Source of the DNA: Cristatella mucedo
Taxonomy: Eukaryota; Bryozoa; Phylactolaemata; Cristatellidae
DNA: 64,000 nucleotides
Direction of reading: 5' to 3'
NCBI GenBank assembly: GCA_009760855.2
Contig: WPIO01000026.1
Coordinates: 618,001-682,000, forward strand
Of the stretch, positions 1 through 39,800 are shown piece after piece; the first letter of the stretch is position 1; every line of letters starts with the position of its first letter. Both the position numbers and the translations under genes were made by a program. Below the pieces are notes generated by a model, which saw only the letters and a list, made by a program, of their open reading frames with translations, had not been told where the DNA came from and searched no databases.

Positions 1-29352
<29,352 letters not shown>

Positions 29353-29880
29353 TCTGAGGGAGTTTTACGATAACACGCGCCCGTCTGCAAATAAGAACGC
29401 CGACGGTAGCCGATGTGGGACGCTGCGGACCCGCCGATGAGTAAATGTATCTGCTATGCGTGAGCACCAACAGGTGCCCAGGGGTGAAGGTCGCTAGAGC
29501 GGTGGGACGAAGGCTGCTGCTGCCCGAGGTTTGAGCACAAGCGACGCCTTCGACACTGCCCAGCATTTTTATATTATAACATTGACGCGCATTCCGCAGG
29601 TTTCTCGAATCGCGCAAGGAACTGCTAGCTAAGAGGGGTTAGAGACAGGCCGCAATACTCAAGCGAAGTCTGCCAAAACCCACCGCCCACTCCACGTGTT
29701 CGCCTTATCCAGCCTCCCTCGTGAGAGCAGGCTGTTGTGAGAGTTACTGAGTCGGCCATCAATGTTTCGTGGATCGGCTGTGCGGGCGCCCCGACTAAGA
29801 GAAGAGTCGTTAAGGAGAAAAGTCTGTACTGTAAACACAGCCTAACGCTACTTTTGACCACCTGCAGCGCTACTGCTTTT
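29353..29880 (-). promoter_or_regulatory. CpG-rich region upstream of SFXN5-like start
   Basis: Inferred 5' untranslated and promoter region. GC- and CpG-rich compared with the AT-rich introns. No clear TATA box close to the ATG, and no single motif is decisive. Confidence 0.45.
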
Positions 29881-29884
29881 CTGA

Positions 29885-30010
29885 CACATATTGCTTCGCT
29901 GTGCCTCGAACCCACCTCAAATATTTTTGAGACCGCGCCTTCAGCTCGTATGCTCACAAAGCCGAGAAATTACTCCCGAATGACGTCACCACACCCCCCT
30001 GACGTGGCCG
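29885..30010 (+). mobile_element. LINE-A C-terminal fragment
   Basis: CTGTGCCTCGAACCCACCTC followed by the degraded FGDRAFSSYAPKAW segment (here DRAFSSYAHKAEK). It lies just upstream of the larger plus-strand LINE-A copy but out of order with it, so it is a separate insertion. Confidence 0.7.
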
Positions 30011-30059
30011 AAATTTAAAAACGCACTAGTTTTTTCAGCGTTTAGTGGTTCCTTGTGAA

Positions 30060-31715
30060 AGAAACACTAGGTTGGGCAACTCCCGCCCAGTCTCTATTCT
30101 ACCGTTCCTATCAAAGACACTGAAACGAGTCGAAGGAAACCAGCTGAACTCATATATTGAACTTCAAACCTTGCTAGTAAGTTCCAATCTGGTTTTACAG
30201 CTAATGACTCCACCAAATCAGCATCGCTTCGGGTGGATAACGACCTACTTAGGAATGCAGACATGGGTAGAGTATCTCTGCTTGTTTTGCTCGATCATTC
30301 GGCAGCTTTTGATACCATCGATCGCCAAGTCCTTCTTTCGCGCCTCTCATCTCGCCTGGGCATCACTGGCACTGCACTGCAAAGGTTGAAGTCTTATCTC
30401 AGTGGGAGATTCCAGAGCACTGATGTGAATGGACAAAGATCACCCGAGGAACCTCTGGAATATGAAATACCTCAGAGCTCCGTGGTTGGTCCCGTTCTTT
30501 TTGCAGCACATGTAAAGTGCCTAGAAAGAGAATGAGTTCTCTGGGGGCGCTTTATCAAGTGCATTACTATTTTTATTTTTTCACGGTCTATACTCTCCCT
30601 CTTGCCAATGTGATTACGAAGCACAAACTAGGCTGCCACTCCTATGCGGATGACACTCCGTTGTACCTTTCCTTTGATCCCTTACAGCCCTCCAGCACGT
30701 CGAATTCTCTCAACTCCCTCGCTTCTTATATTGATGGCATTCACACATGGATGGCCGCAAACTTTCTTGCATTAGACGATGATAAAACCAACTTACCAGC
30801 TATGGGCAAACCAAACGAGATTCCGAAATTGAATACGTTAACGCTCAAAATCGGCTCTGCTAGCATATCTCCTGTTACACCTGCACGAAATCTAGGTGTC
30901 CTGTTCCAAAGTGACCTTTCATTAGGCGTCCGCATCAGCTCCACAGTCAAGTCTGTCTACTTTCAGCTACATAAAATTGCTAAAATTCGGGCTTTTTTAG
31001 AGAGATAATACATCCAAGTTGGTTCAGGCATTTGTGACATTCCGTCTTGACTTCTGTAGCTCGCTACTTGCTGATCTACCGACCTGTGCACTCAGGCGGT
31101 TACAGCTGGTGCAAACTCTGCAGCTATGCTTGTCTGTCGTGAGCGTCACAGTTATTAGTTACCACATCTCACCACTTCTCGCCGACTTGCACAGGCTTCC
31201 AGTCAAGCAACGCATCGACTTCAAGGTTTCAGGTCCCTTCATTCTTTGGCTCCAGCGTACCTACCACATGTACTCCCCCACCAGGCTAAGCATCGTGCTA
31301 CCTGTTTTTTAATCTAACTGTTTCCCATACCTCGTACAAATCTAAAATCCTTCGGAGACCGTGCCTTTAGTTCGTATGCTCCCAAAGCCTGGAGTTCATC
31401 GACCTGCGTCACAACATCTCCTGACTTGATCACATATAAGAAGAAACTAAAAACGTACCTATTTATCGCAGCATTTATTGGGTCCCTGTGATTCGTTCTT
31501 TACGTGCTTATGCCTGCTGACGCTGTGCATGCTGCCACTAACCACACTTGCATGCTGACCCTGTGCGTGTCACCCCTAACCATGTTATACTTATTGTTCG
31601 TTTAGCATGCTACCACTAACTATTTGATCGTATTTCCTTTACAGCAAACGTAAAGCGCCTGGGAAGAGATTGAGTTCTTTGTGGGCGCTATATCAAGTGT
31701 ATCATTATTGTTATT
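30060..31715 (+). mobile_element. LINE-A copy, RT to 3' tail, interrupted
   Basis: Starts in the RPVSILPFLSKTLKRVEGNQ block, runs through LLVLLDHSAAFDTIDRQVLL, SRLGITGTALQRLKSYLSGR and VVGPVLF, is broken by a nested tail (30503-30578), then resumes with FTVYTLPLANVITKHKLGCH and SYADDTPLYL (catalytic Y-x-D-D box), the thumb and the 3' untranslated region, and ends with AAAGCGCCTGGGAAGAGATT and ATTATT. It is the most complete plus-strand copy. Confidence 0.93.
30503..30578 (+). mobile_element. Tail-only insertion nested in LINE-A RT
   Basis: About 75 bases (GCAGCACATGTAAAGTGCC ... GGGGGCGCTTTATCAAGTGC then ATTACTATTTTTATTT) sit between the codons for VGPVLF and TVYTLPLA. Removing them restores the reading frame. 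A T-run is present on both sides. Confidence 0.9.
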
Positions 31716-31719
31716 ATTA

Positions 31720-32399
31720 AATTAACTGCAGCTTAGCCGCATATTGAACCTCCAAGCCGCCACCCGTGCCAATATCTTGGCAGTGTTAAGCTTGAAGGTC
31801 GGGGCAGCCGTCGTGTGCTGACCTCACTAACTAACGTGGGCGCCATCGCCAATATGCCTCCGGCCATCGCCGAAAAGCATGCTTTCGCAAAGACCGTACG
31901 CGCTAGGCTCAACATTTCGCTCCACCCATCCCCGATGCTTAAAGGGAACTTTATAGCGAGTAGATGGGCTTCGCTTCATTCATTTATCGCGTTCTTACGG
32001 CTGTTTGGAAAGTTTGTAGTGCAGGGGCTCGGGAACGCGTCCCTGCGACTCTTTAAAACCACAATGCTAGGCAGTAAGAACCGCATCTTTTGCCCCATTA
32101 ACTTCCTTAGCATGGGACTTAACAGCTGGTAGACTTGTAGATGCCCCCACCGGCTTACCTTCTCGAGGACGATGGACAGCTAATTTCGCATCGAGTGAAT
32201 ATTGGTAAGTTGATGAGTTATATCGCAGTAGGAGATAAAATGCTGTTCCACTGTGAGCCTCAGGCAATCCTGAATCTCAACAAGCTTCACCGCGTATCTA
32301 CCAAAATGTACCGCGATCTACCAAAATTCAACATGTTGGGATACAAGTCGTATATGATGCAGAGATCTGTGTTATTTGTAGACCCGTTTCTTCCTGCTT
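31720..32399. other. Intergenic, unassigned, CpG-containing
   Basis: Not recognisably repetitive. Open frames of 60-105 codons on both strands (31815-32132 plus, 31733-31915 minus), none with a known domain. It could hold exons of an unrecognised gene. Confidence 0.3.
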
Positions 32400-32482
32400 A
32401 ATAATAGTAATAATATTATTAATGCTCTTTGATAAGGTGCCCTCAGAGAACTAGGCACTTTACATTTGCTGTAAAGGGAAAG
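32400..32482 (-). mobile_element. Tail-only LINE-A copy
   Basis: Minus strand: CCCTTTACAGCAAATGTAAA, GTGCCTAGTTCTCTGAGGGC (inner loop shortened), then ATTAATAATATTATTACT. Confidence 0.72.
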
Positions 32483-33059
32483 GGAAAAGTTTACATCCAG
32501 GTTAGACGTGGCTTGCATGACCATTTTTTATGCGGAATTCATCAGAAATTCCGATCCCATTACTGAAATATTTGTCTTTCAAATTGTAACCTAACCAAAT
32601 ATTCGATCGTCGGACAAATTTTAAAAGTATTTTCTTGACTTTTCATCTTAAGGGTAAGTGTGGAGAAAATTGCTGAAAATATATGTCCAATAATCGAGTA
32701 CTTGTTTGGGATACATATCAACATAAAAAATTTTTTAGAAATGAGATTTAAAGTTTTGAAGAAGTTTTCAGAGTATTTTTATGCGACCCTCACGAAGTAT
32801 ACAGCATTGAAAATTGTACCCCAAACTAGTGTTTACTATCAACTCTGGTCGCTTGGCAAGAAGTCAACCGAAATCAGAAATAGGTCGCTATGCAGTCGAA
32901 TCCGTGTATACAAATATTGGATATACGCATACTCCTCTAATAAGACTACAATATCTGCCCTCCTTAGTATCCAGAAACATTTTTATTTTCGGAAACCTCA
33001 AGAGCATTGACATTGATGCGTCAGAGAGAAAATATCTTCGCCCTTGATGCATAATCATC
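32483..33059. other. Intergenic, unassigned
   Basis: AT-rich. A 116-codon plus-strand frame at 32660-33010 has no recognised domain and low-complexity composition. Confidence 0.3.
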
Positions 33060-34822
33060 CTTCGGGCCTGTCATCGTTGGTAGAATGCGACGACAGGACG
33101 ATTGCTCACGTACTAAACGAGTTTGCACATCTGACTATGTGCAATGTGAGCCCTCACCCAGACGCTCTATGATTTACCACAGCCATTGAACAAGCTAGGT
33201 CTACGTAGGCGCCACATTAAGAAAGCGTATACAAGATCAGGATTGACTATCCATCGTCAGGCATACTTAGCCTCGGGTCATGTCCTTGCACCTTTCAAAA
33301 ACGCTGTTGTCAGGCCACTTATTAAGGAAAAACCCTAGACCAAGATAACTTGAGCAGCTTCCGTCCAATCTCCCTTCTACCATTCCTATCAAAGAAACTG
33401 GAACGAGTTGTGGTAGACTAGCTGAACTCGTATACTGAGACCTCAAACCCAGTAAGTAAGTTCCAGTCTCGGTTTAGAACTAATCACTCCTCACAGTCAG
33501 CATTGCTTATGGTATATGACGACCTTCTCAGTAATGCAGATCTGAATAAAGTCTCTCTGCTTTATCTTTCGGCAGTATTGGATACTATTGATCATCAAGC
33601 CGTTCTTGAGCGCTTCTCATCTCGCCTGGGCATCACTGTGGCACACGGTGGTTCAGGTCTTATCTCAGTGAGAAACGCAAGAATATTGATGAGAACGGGC
33701 AAAGATCATCCGACGAACTTCTGGGATATCTCACGACTCCATGCTTGGTCCCGTTCTTTTCACTGTTTATACCCCCCTCTTGCCGATTAGATATCCAAGC
33801 ACAATCTAGGCTTTCACTTTTATGCAGATAACACTCAGCTGTAGAACTTAAAAGCACACCTATTTAGGACAGCATTTAGTGGGTCCCTGTGATTCGTCCT
33901 TGATGTGCTTATGCGTGCTGACACTGTGCATGCTGCCACTAACCACATTTACATGCTGTCCCTGTGCATGTCACCCCTAACCATGTTATTCATGTTGTTT
34001 ATCAAGAATGATATTACTCACCATTCAATTGCGTTTCCCTTTGCAGCAAATGTGAAGCACCTAGAAAGAGATTGAGTTCTTTGAGGGTGCTTTTTTATTA
34101 TTATTATTACCTTTGCTTTGATCTTCGCCAGCCCTCCAGCATGTCGAATTCTCTACACACCATTGCTGCATGTATTTCCTGCATGTATTGATCACATCTG
34201 CACATGGATGACAGTAGGCTTTTTTTAAATCAAATGACGGAAAACTTAGCCTACTATTTATGGGAAAACTAAGTCTGATTCGGAAATCGGAAAACCTATC
34301 ACTGAAAATCGGCTCAGCCAGCATATCTCCTGTTGAATTTTCACTTAATTTAGGTGTCGTGTTCCAAAGTGACTGCTCGTTAGATGATCACATACTCTGC
34401 AGTCAAGCCTGCGTTCTTTCAGATGCATTACATTGCTAAAATTCGGGTTTGCTTAGACAGGGATCCTACATCTCAACCGGTCCATGCATTTGTGGCATCC
34501 AGTCTTGACTCCTGTAACTCGCTTGCTTGCTGGTCTACCGGCCAGTGCAACCAGACACTGCTCTGCAGCTAGGATTGCTTGTCGTAGTTGCCACATCACA
34601 TCACTTCTTGCTGACCTGCACTAGCTCCCAATCAAACAGCGTATCGACTTCCAAGGTTCACTTACTTTTAGGTCCCTTAATTCTCTGGCTCCAGCCTACC
34701 TATCTGAACCAATCCGCCACAGGCCAAGAATCGTAAAACCTGCTGTTCTTACCTGAATAGTTTAGCTATACCTCGTGCGAACGTCAAAACCTTTTGAGGC
34801 CGCGCCTTTAGTTCAGATGTTC
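33060..34822 (+). mobile_element. LINE-A copy with longest 5' extent, interrupted
   Basis: Starts upstream of RT: the linker before SSFRPISLLPFLSKKLERVV, then SQSALLMVYDDLLSNADL, DTIDHQAVLERFSSRLGIT, KHNLGFHFYADNTQL. It is interrupted at 33842-34108 by another LINE-A 3' end, then resumes with CCTTTGCTTTGATC, the thumb and the C-terminus to about 34822. Frameshifts throughout; the catalytic box is YADN. Confidence 0.85.
33842..34108 (+). mobile_element. LINE-A 3' end nested in another LINE-A
   Basis: A 5'-truncated 267-bp insertion starting at the NLKAHLFRTAFSGSL codons and ending ATTATTATTATTA, placed between CAGCTGTA and CCTTTGCTTTGATC of the host copy, which read on directly when it is removed. 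Confidence 0.88.
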
Positions 34823-34824
34823 TT

Positions 34825-34858
34825 TTACTAATAGAACTTTTACTAATAGAACGCTCTG
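34825..34858 (+). repeat. Short tandem duplication (CTTTTACTAATAGAA)
   Basis: Fifteen-base unit repeated directly at the end of the LINE-A copy. Confidence 0.8.
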
Positions 34859-34862
34859 ATTG

Positions 34863-35155
34863 TGGCAGGTCGGAACAAGACCGATATATGTGCAGCTATT
34901 GCCCGGTCTTTCCTGACCGCTGATTACCGGTCGGCAGTGGTGAGGCTCTTCGTGGTCGGGGCTCTCTGCAGCTGGTGGCCAGACAATGAAGCTTGCCTGG
35001 CCGAACTCGGCATCCCATGCTCGGAGAGGACGGTTTTGAGGCGGCATTGCTTCTCCGACGCCATGACCTGCTCGGAAGCTATGTGGTCCCTGCTCCTGAA
35101 CCAGGAGGTCCGGGTAGCACGCATGACCCCAGCAGGGCAGGGCACCGCCGGCTAA
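34863..35155 (+). pseudogene. Possible C-terminal relic of another retrotransposon ORF
   Basis: An open frame of about 97 codons, GC-rich relative to its surroundings, beginning with GTG rather than ATG. The segment VVRLFVVGALCSWWPDNEAC then LAELGIPCSERT resembles the VGxLGxWxPxNxxxLxxLGI block found at the C-terminus of some non-LTR retrotransposon polyproteins. This is a pattern resemblance only. It could instead be an unrelated exon or chance. Confidence 0.3.
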
Positions 35156-35199
35156 TGTATATATATATACACTAGTTCAACATCTTTTTCTCGATACAC

Positions 35200-35332
35200 G
35201 AAGAAGAGCCTTAACGGCTACCACCACCGCTTGCAGTTGGCAATAAAAGATGGCCCACTGTAGGATTCGAACCTACAACCTCGATCATGAAGAGCAAGCA
35301 CCTTACCTCCGGGGCTATCACGTCCCATTATG
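35200..35332 (-). mobile_element. SINE-B copy
   Basis: Minus strand: head GATAGCCCCGGAGGTAAGGT, B box GTAGGTTCGAATCC, then a body with GCAAGCGGTGGTGGTAGCCG and TTAAGGCTCTTCTTCGTGTA. The B box is almost canonical, but the body identifies it as a SINE, not a tRNA gene. Confidence 0.8.
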
Positions 35333-36156
35333 AGTATACTTTTTAGGCATAAGTAATTGCAAAATTAGACGTACTAACTAGGAAATTTTTTAAAAATTTG
35401 CTACATAGCGTAGGCAGGAGGGAGAAAATAAAAGAACCGATACATGACCTGGAATTTGTGTAACTCTTGAAAAAGAGCCAGTTAGGGTCAAGGGAATTGA
35501 TGCAATGCATGTCAGATAAAAACTATATACAAATCAAGCTGCCGAGTTTTGCCTAATAAATAAAGCCTTGATTGTTTTACGTTGTTATATTGACAATAAA
35601 GAAACTCGGTTAAATTGTAAGCAATGACAATACTCAACATATAATATTGCTTATTTGCCGGCCCTAGCGTATTCTTATAAGTCGACTATACATGTCAACG
35701 ACTGCCGTAAATATAGCTTTATGTTTAATAGCACTCATGGGAATAGCTAGGAAGTGTCGCTGAAGCCGTCTCAGAGCATTGGCACGCATGGAAGCTTTTG
35801 GCTATAATCAGCTGGTCCATAATCAGAAGAATCATGCAATGGCTGCTTATGTTTATATACGTCCAAAATATTGTGACTTGAAGCATGATGGCAGGCAATA
35901 GTTTTGCATTTGCGGTCATGTCGCTCCATGAATGCAGTGATCGTCTAGTGGTAGCCTGTTTGACTGAGGTGCAAATCAAGTAGATTTCTGAACGAGTACT
36001 ACAGTCCAATGAGCACATGCACCATGTGCAAAGCCAAGTCTTCAGAAGACGAGTGAATACGTTCTTGATGGTCAGAGCTGCTCCTACTAACTCTTCTCTC
36101 GAAAAAGACCATGGGTACGTGCATGCATTAACGCTGCATGCCGCTTAGCTTTGCAT
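35333..36156. other. Intergenic, unassigned
   Basis: AT-rich DNA between the two genes. No feature recognised. Confidence 0.35.
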
Positions 36157-36270
36157 ATACATAGGAGCTCAGCGTTTGATATGCAGAGCTAATGAACAAT
36201 GCTTTAATATAAGATACATCGGAGCTCAGCGTTTGATATGCAGAGCTAATGAACAATGCTTTAATACAAG
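36157..36270 (+). repeat. 57-bp tandem duplication
   Basis: The unit containing GGAGCTCAGCGTTTGATATG occurs twice with a 57-base period and about two differences. On the minus strand each unit carries ATTAAA (36203-36208 and 36260-36265), a possible poly(A) signal about 480-540 bases past the ARHGAP19-like stop. Confidence 0.9.
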
Positions 36271-36743
36271 ATTACGGCAAGGAAAAACTGTCATATCACA
36301 TGGGAGACTTCCCGGAGTACGACACAAAAGTTGACATATAACGTAGGCCCGAAAAACAGCCAAGACAAGACAATGTCATAATGGCCCTCACAGGACCAGT
36401 AGCAAACAGCAGCATGGATTGTGGCCACATTCAACAACTAACTGTAGCTAGGTGGCAGAAACAGGCACCAACAGTTTAACCGGCCATCCTGCAATGAAGA
36501 ATAACTATCGGGCTACATGTATGGACAGGCATAACTGCCACTAAGTAGTTGGCACACATAACTGTAAGCAGAAATATGCACCCCTAATAAGGGAAGCAGC
36601 TTGCTTTGGCATGCTACTGTCCCCTGAGGCATGATACAAATATTTTGGGCACAGGAAGCCATATTTCTATTAGGTGGCCTTTTTTCTCGGATTTCTGATC
36701 CAAAATCAAATAATACAACACAGCTTCACTACAAACATATGAC

Positions 36744-36824
36744 CTACAGCTGGAGGCATGTATCCGAAACGTTAAGCAAGGTCATTGGTTTCCGTGACGT
36801 AGTCTGTCTTGCCGACGGTGAAAC
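36744..36824 (-). CDS. ARHGAP19: ARHGAP19-like exon 10, predicted terminal exon
   Basis: Acceptor TTCTCATTTTAG, phase 0 as required by exon 9. Reads VSPSARQTTSRKPMTLLNVS then DTCLQL and TAG. The serine/arginine/lysine-rich make-up suits the tail, but there is no strong homology, and an 8.7-kb intron separates it from exon 9. The alternative is that the true last exon lies elsewhere in that interval. Confidence 0.45.
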   Translation of the reverse strand, partial: VSPSARQTTSRKPMTLLNVSDTCLQL

Positions 36825-39800
36825 CTAAAATGAGAAGAACAGAAACAAGGGACAACAAATGGCAAATCTATCTGGGTAGGCATTCGATAGTTACTTTGCA
36901 AAAAATAGAAACACCAGCGTAAATATTCGACCAATTACCTGCATTGGACGAATTATCATCCCTGAAGTATTTGGCTGCGATCCATTGGCTTCTCCCTTTG
37001 AAAAGGATGCATGCTCTCTCAGAGATCGTATTGGCATCATCATAACTTTGTTGGCAGTACTGTCTACCTTGGAAGTGGCCTAAAGCACGAATCATTTGTT
37101 CTCTAATAGCAATAATAATAATAATGCATTTGCATACTACCTTCAGAACTGAATCTCTCTATATGCATTTTACAGATGTTGTGAAGAAAGCATTACCAAA
37201 TGCTTGGTGGTTACATCAGTAAACAACAGGCATAATGTAAGCAGGTACATGCACACAAAGAACGAATAATAGAGACCCACCAAATGCTGTAATGAATGGG
37301 CGTTTTAAGCTTTTTTTTAAATGTCATGTTAGGGGACATTGTGACGTGCGTCGGTAATTAGTTCCAGGCTTTGGGAGTGTAGGAACGAAACGCATGGTCT
37401 GAGGTTCGTACGATTCTAACTAAACGATTCTAGTCAGGACAGCAGGTTGTACGATTCTTTGCCTGGTGGTGGGGGGGTAGTTCTGATGGGTACGTTGGAG
37501 CCAGAGAATGAAGAGACCAAAAAGTAAGTGACAGATCCTTGAAGTCGATGTGCTGCTTGATTGGGAGATGGTGCAGGTCAGTGACAAGTGGTGTAATGCA
37601 ACTGCAACTCGCACTACAGACAAGCCAAGCTGCAGAGTTGTGAACCAAATCTAAGGGCGTGACTACCCAGGCCGGTAGACTAGCAAGTAGTGAGTTACAG
37701 AAGTCAAGACAGGATGTCAAAAATGCATGGACCATATTGGATGTAGTATCCCTGTGTAAGCAAGCCCGAATTTTAGCAATCTTATGTAGCTGAAGGTAGG
37801 CAGACTTGATTGTAGAGCTGATGTGGTCGTCTAATGACAGGTCACTTCAGAACAGGACACCCAGATTTCGTGTAGATTCAACAGGAGATATGCTGGCAGG
37901 GCCAATTTTGAGCATTAAGATATGCTGGCAGGGCCAATTTTGAGCATTAACCTTTGCAATTTCTGAATCACACTTGGTTTGCCCATAACTAGTTGGTTTT
38001 ATCATCTTTCATTTTAAGAATGTTTGCTGTCATCCATGTGCGGATGTCATCAATACACGCAGTAAGGGAGTTAAGAGAATTCGACCTGCTGGAAGGCTGG
38101 GGAATCAAAGCAGAGGTACGACTGGGTGTCATCTGCATAGAAGAGAAAGCCTAGATGGTGCTTGGCAATCACATCGGCAAGAGGGAGAGTATAAACCATA
38201 AAAAGAACGGGACCAATCACAGAGCCCTGAGGTACCCCATATTTCAGAGGTTCCTCGGATGATCTTTGTCCATTAACATCAATACTCTGGAGTCTCCCAC
38301 TGAGATAGGACCTGAACCATTGCAATGCAGTGCCAGCGATGCCCAGGCGAGATTAAAGATGCTCGAAAAGGACTTTGGGATAAATAGTATCAAATACTGC
38401 CGAAAGATCAAGCAGAACAAGCAGAGAGACTTTGCCCAAGTCTGCATTCATGAGAAGGGTGTCATACACCTTAAGCAATTCTGACTCTGTGGAGAGATTA
38501 GCTGTAAACCCGGACTGGAACTATCTTACTAAGTTTGAGGTCTCAATATAATTCATTTATTCATTTCATTTATTTATATAGCACCCCAAGATAACTTAAT
38601 CTCTATTCAGGCGCTTCACATATGCCTAGGGGCTCGAGCCCACAACCTCAGTCAGACCTTGGTCTGGGCGAGCACCTTAATCACAGGACCAAACCAGCTT
38701 GGTGAGTTCAGTCCAGTTCTGTTACAACTCGTTCTAGTGTCTGATCAAGAATCAAGATTACGAGCAATCCAACTATACATATGGATAGTCACGATTAGGA
38801 TCAGCCAGATATACGCACTGTTGAACACTATTGCTGTGCTTTCACCACTGCAAGTGCGGTAGTGTGAGAATTCGATATCGGTTGGTTAACAGAAGCAAGT
38901 TGAGTATGAAGGGGTGAGAAGCTTAAGGCTAGGCAGTGCAAGTATTCGACGGCCGTCTCTGGCCACACACACTGCTACAGTTCAGCTAGCTAGCTCTATG
39001 TGTGAAGAGGCTAGTTAACACAAGAAGCACCAAAGACAACAAACACTGCAAGCTGACAGCGTGGTTTTCATATTATCATCTTACCTCCCTTGATCTAATA
39101 ATATTTTTCATAGCACTTACACTTTGATGAACAGCATCATTAAAGCGCAGGAATTATGGGCACGACACCGATTAAGTGAAAGAAAAGACCAGACCATGAT
39201 CTTACAAAGGGCAACCAATCCGTAGAAGGCTGAGATGCATGTAGGCTGGTCGAGCATTGCAACATACCCCTTCAAGTGAGCACTGAAGGAAGACTGCGTG
39301 GGTCTTGTTGACCCCCACCCCATACCTATGAAGGTGTCTCAGTTGTCCTGTTGCTATTGCACAACAGTACAATTACCGAAGACATACATGTGTACATGAA
39401 GACAGACATACATCACTTTTAGGTCTCTTCATTCTATGGCTCCAGCCTATCTTTCAGATATACTACCCCATCAGGCAAAGCATCGTACCACTCGCTTTTC
39501 GGAATCCAACAGTCTAGAAATACCTCGTACAAACCTTAAATCCTTTGGAGACCGTGCATTTAGCTCGTATGCTCCCACAGCCTGGAACTCCCTCCCGACC
39601 TGCATCAGAACATCCCCTGACCTGACCACATTTAAAAGAAACTTAAAAACATACCTATTTAGGACAGCATTTAGTGGGTCCTTGTGATTCGTCCTCGATG
39701 TGCTTATGCGTGCTGACACTGTTCATGCTGCCACTAACCACATTTGCATGCTGACCCAGTGCATGTAACCCCTAACCATGTTATTCATTTTGTTTGTTTT

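Larger units (their letters stand above)
37103..38765 (-). mobile_element. LINE-A copy, RT to 3' tail, with nested SINE
   Basis: From the high end: the LExVVTELNSYIE region (broken by a SINE at 38546-38702), then the frame around LPLADVIAKHHLGFLFYADD with QSYLCF (catalytic Y-A-D-D), LQWFRSYLSGRLQSIDVNGQ, VPQGSVIGPVLFMVYTLPLA, the thumb, MVHAFLTSCLDFCNSLLASL, and the tail with ATTATTATTATTGC. Well preserved but frameshifted; a 32-bp duplication lies inside. Confidence 0.92.
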
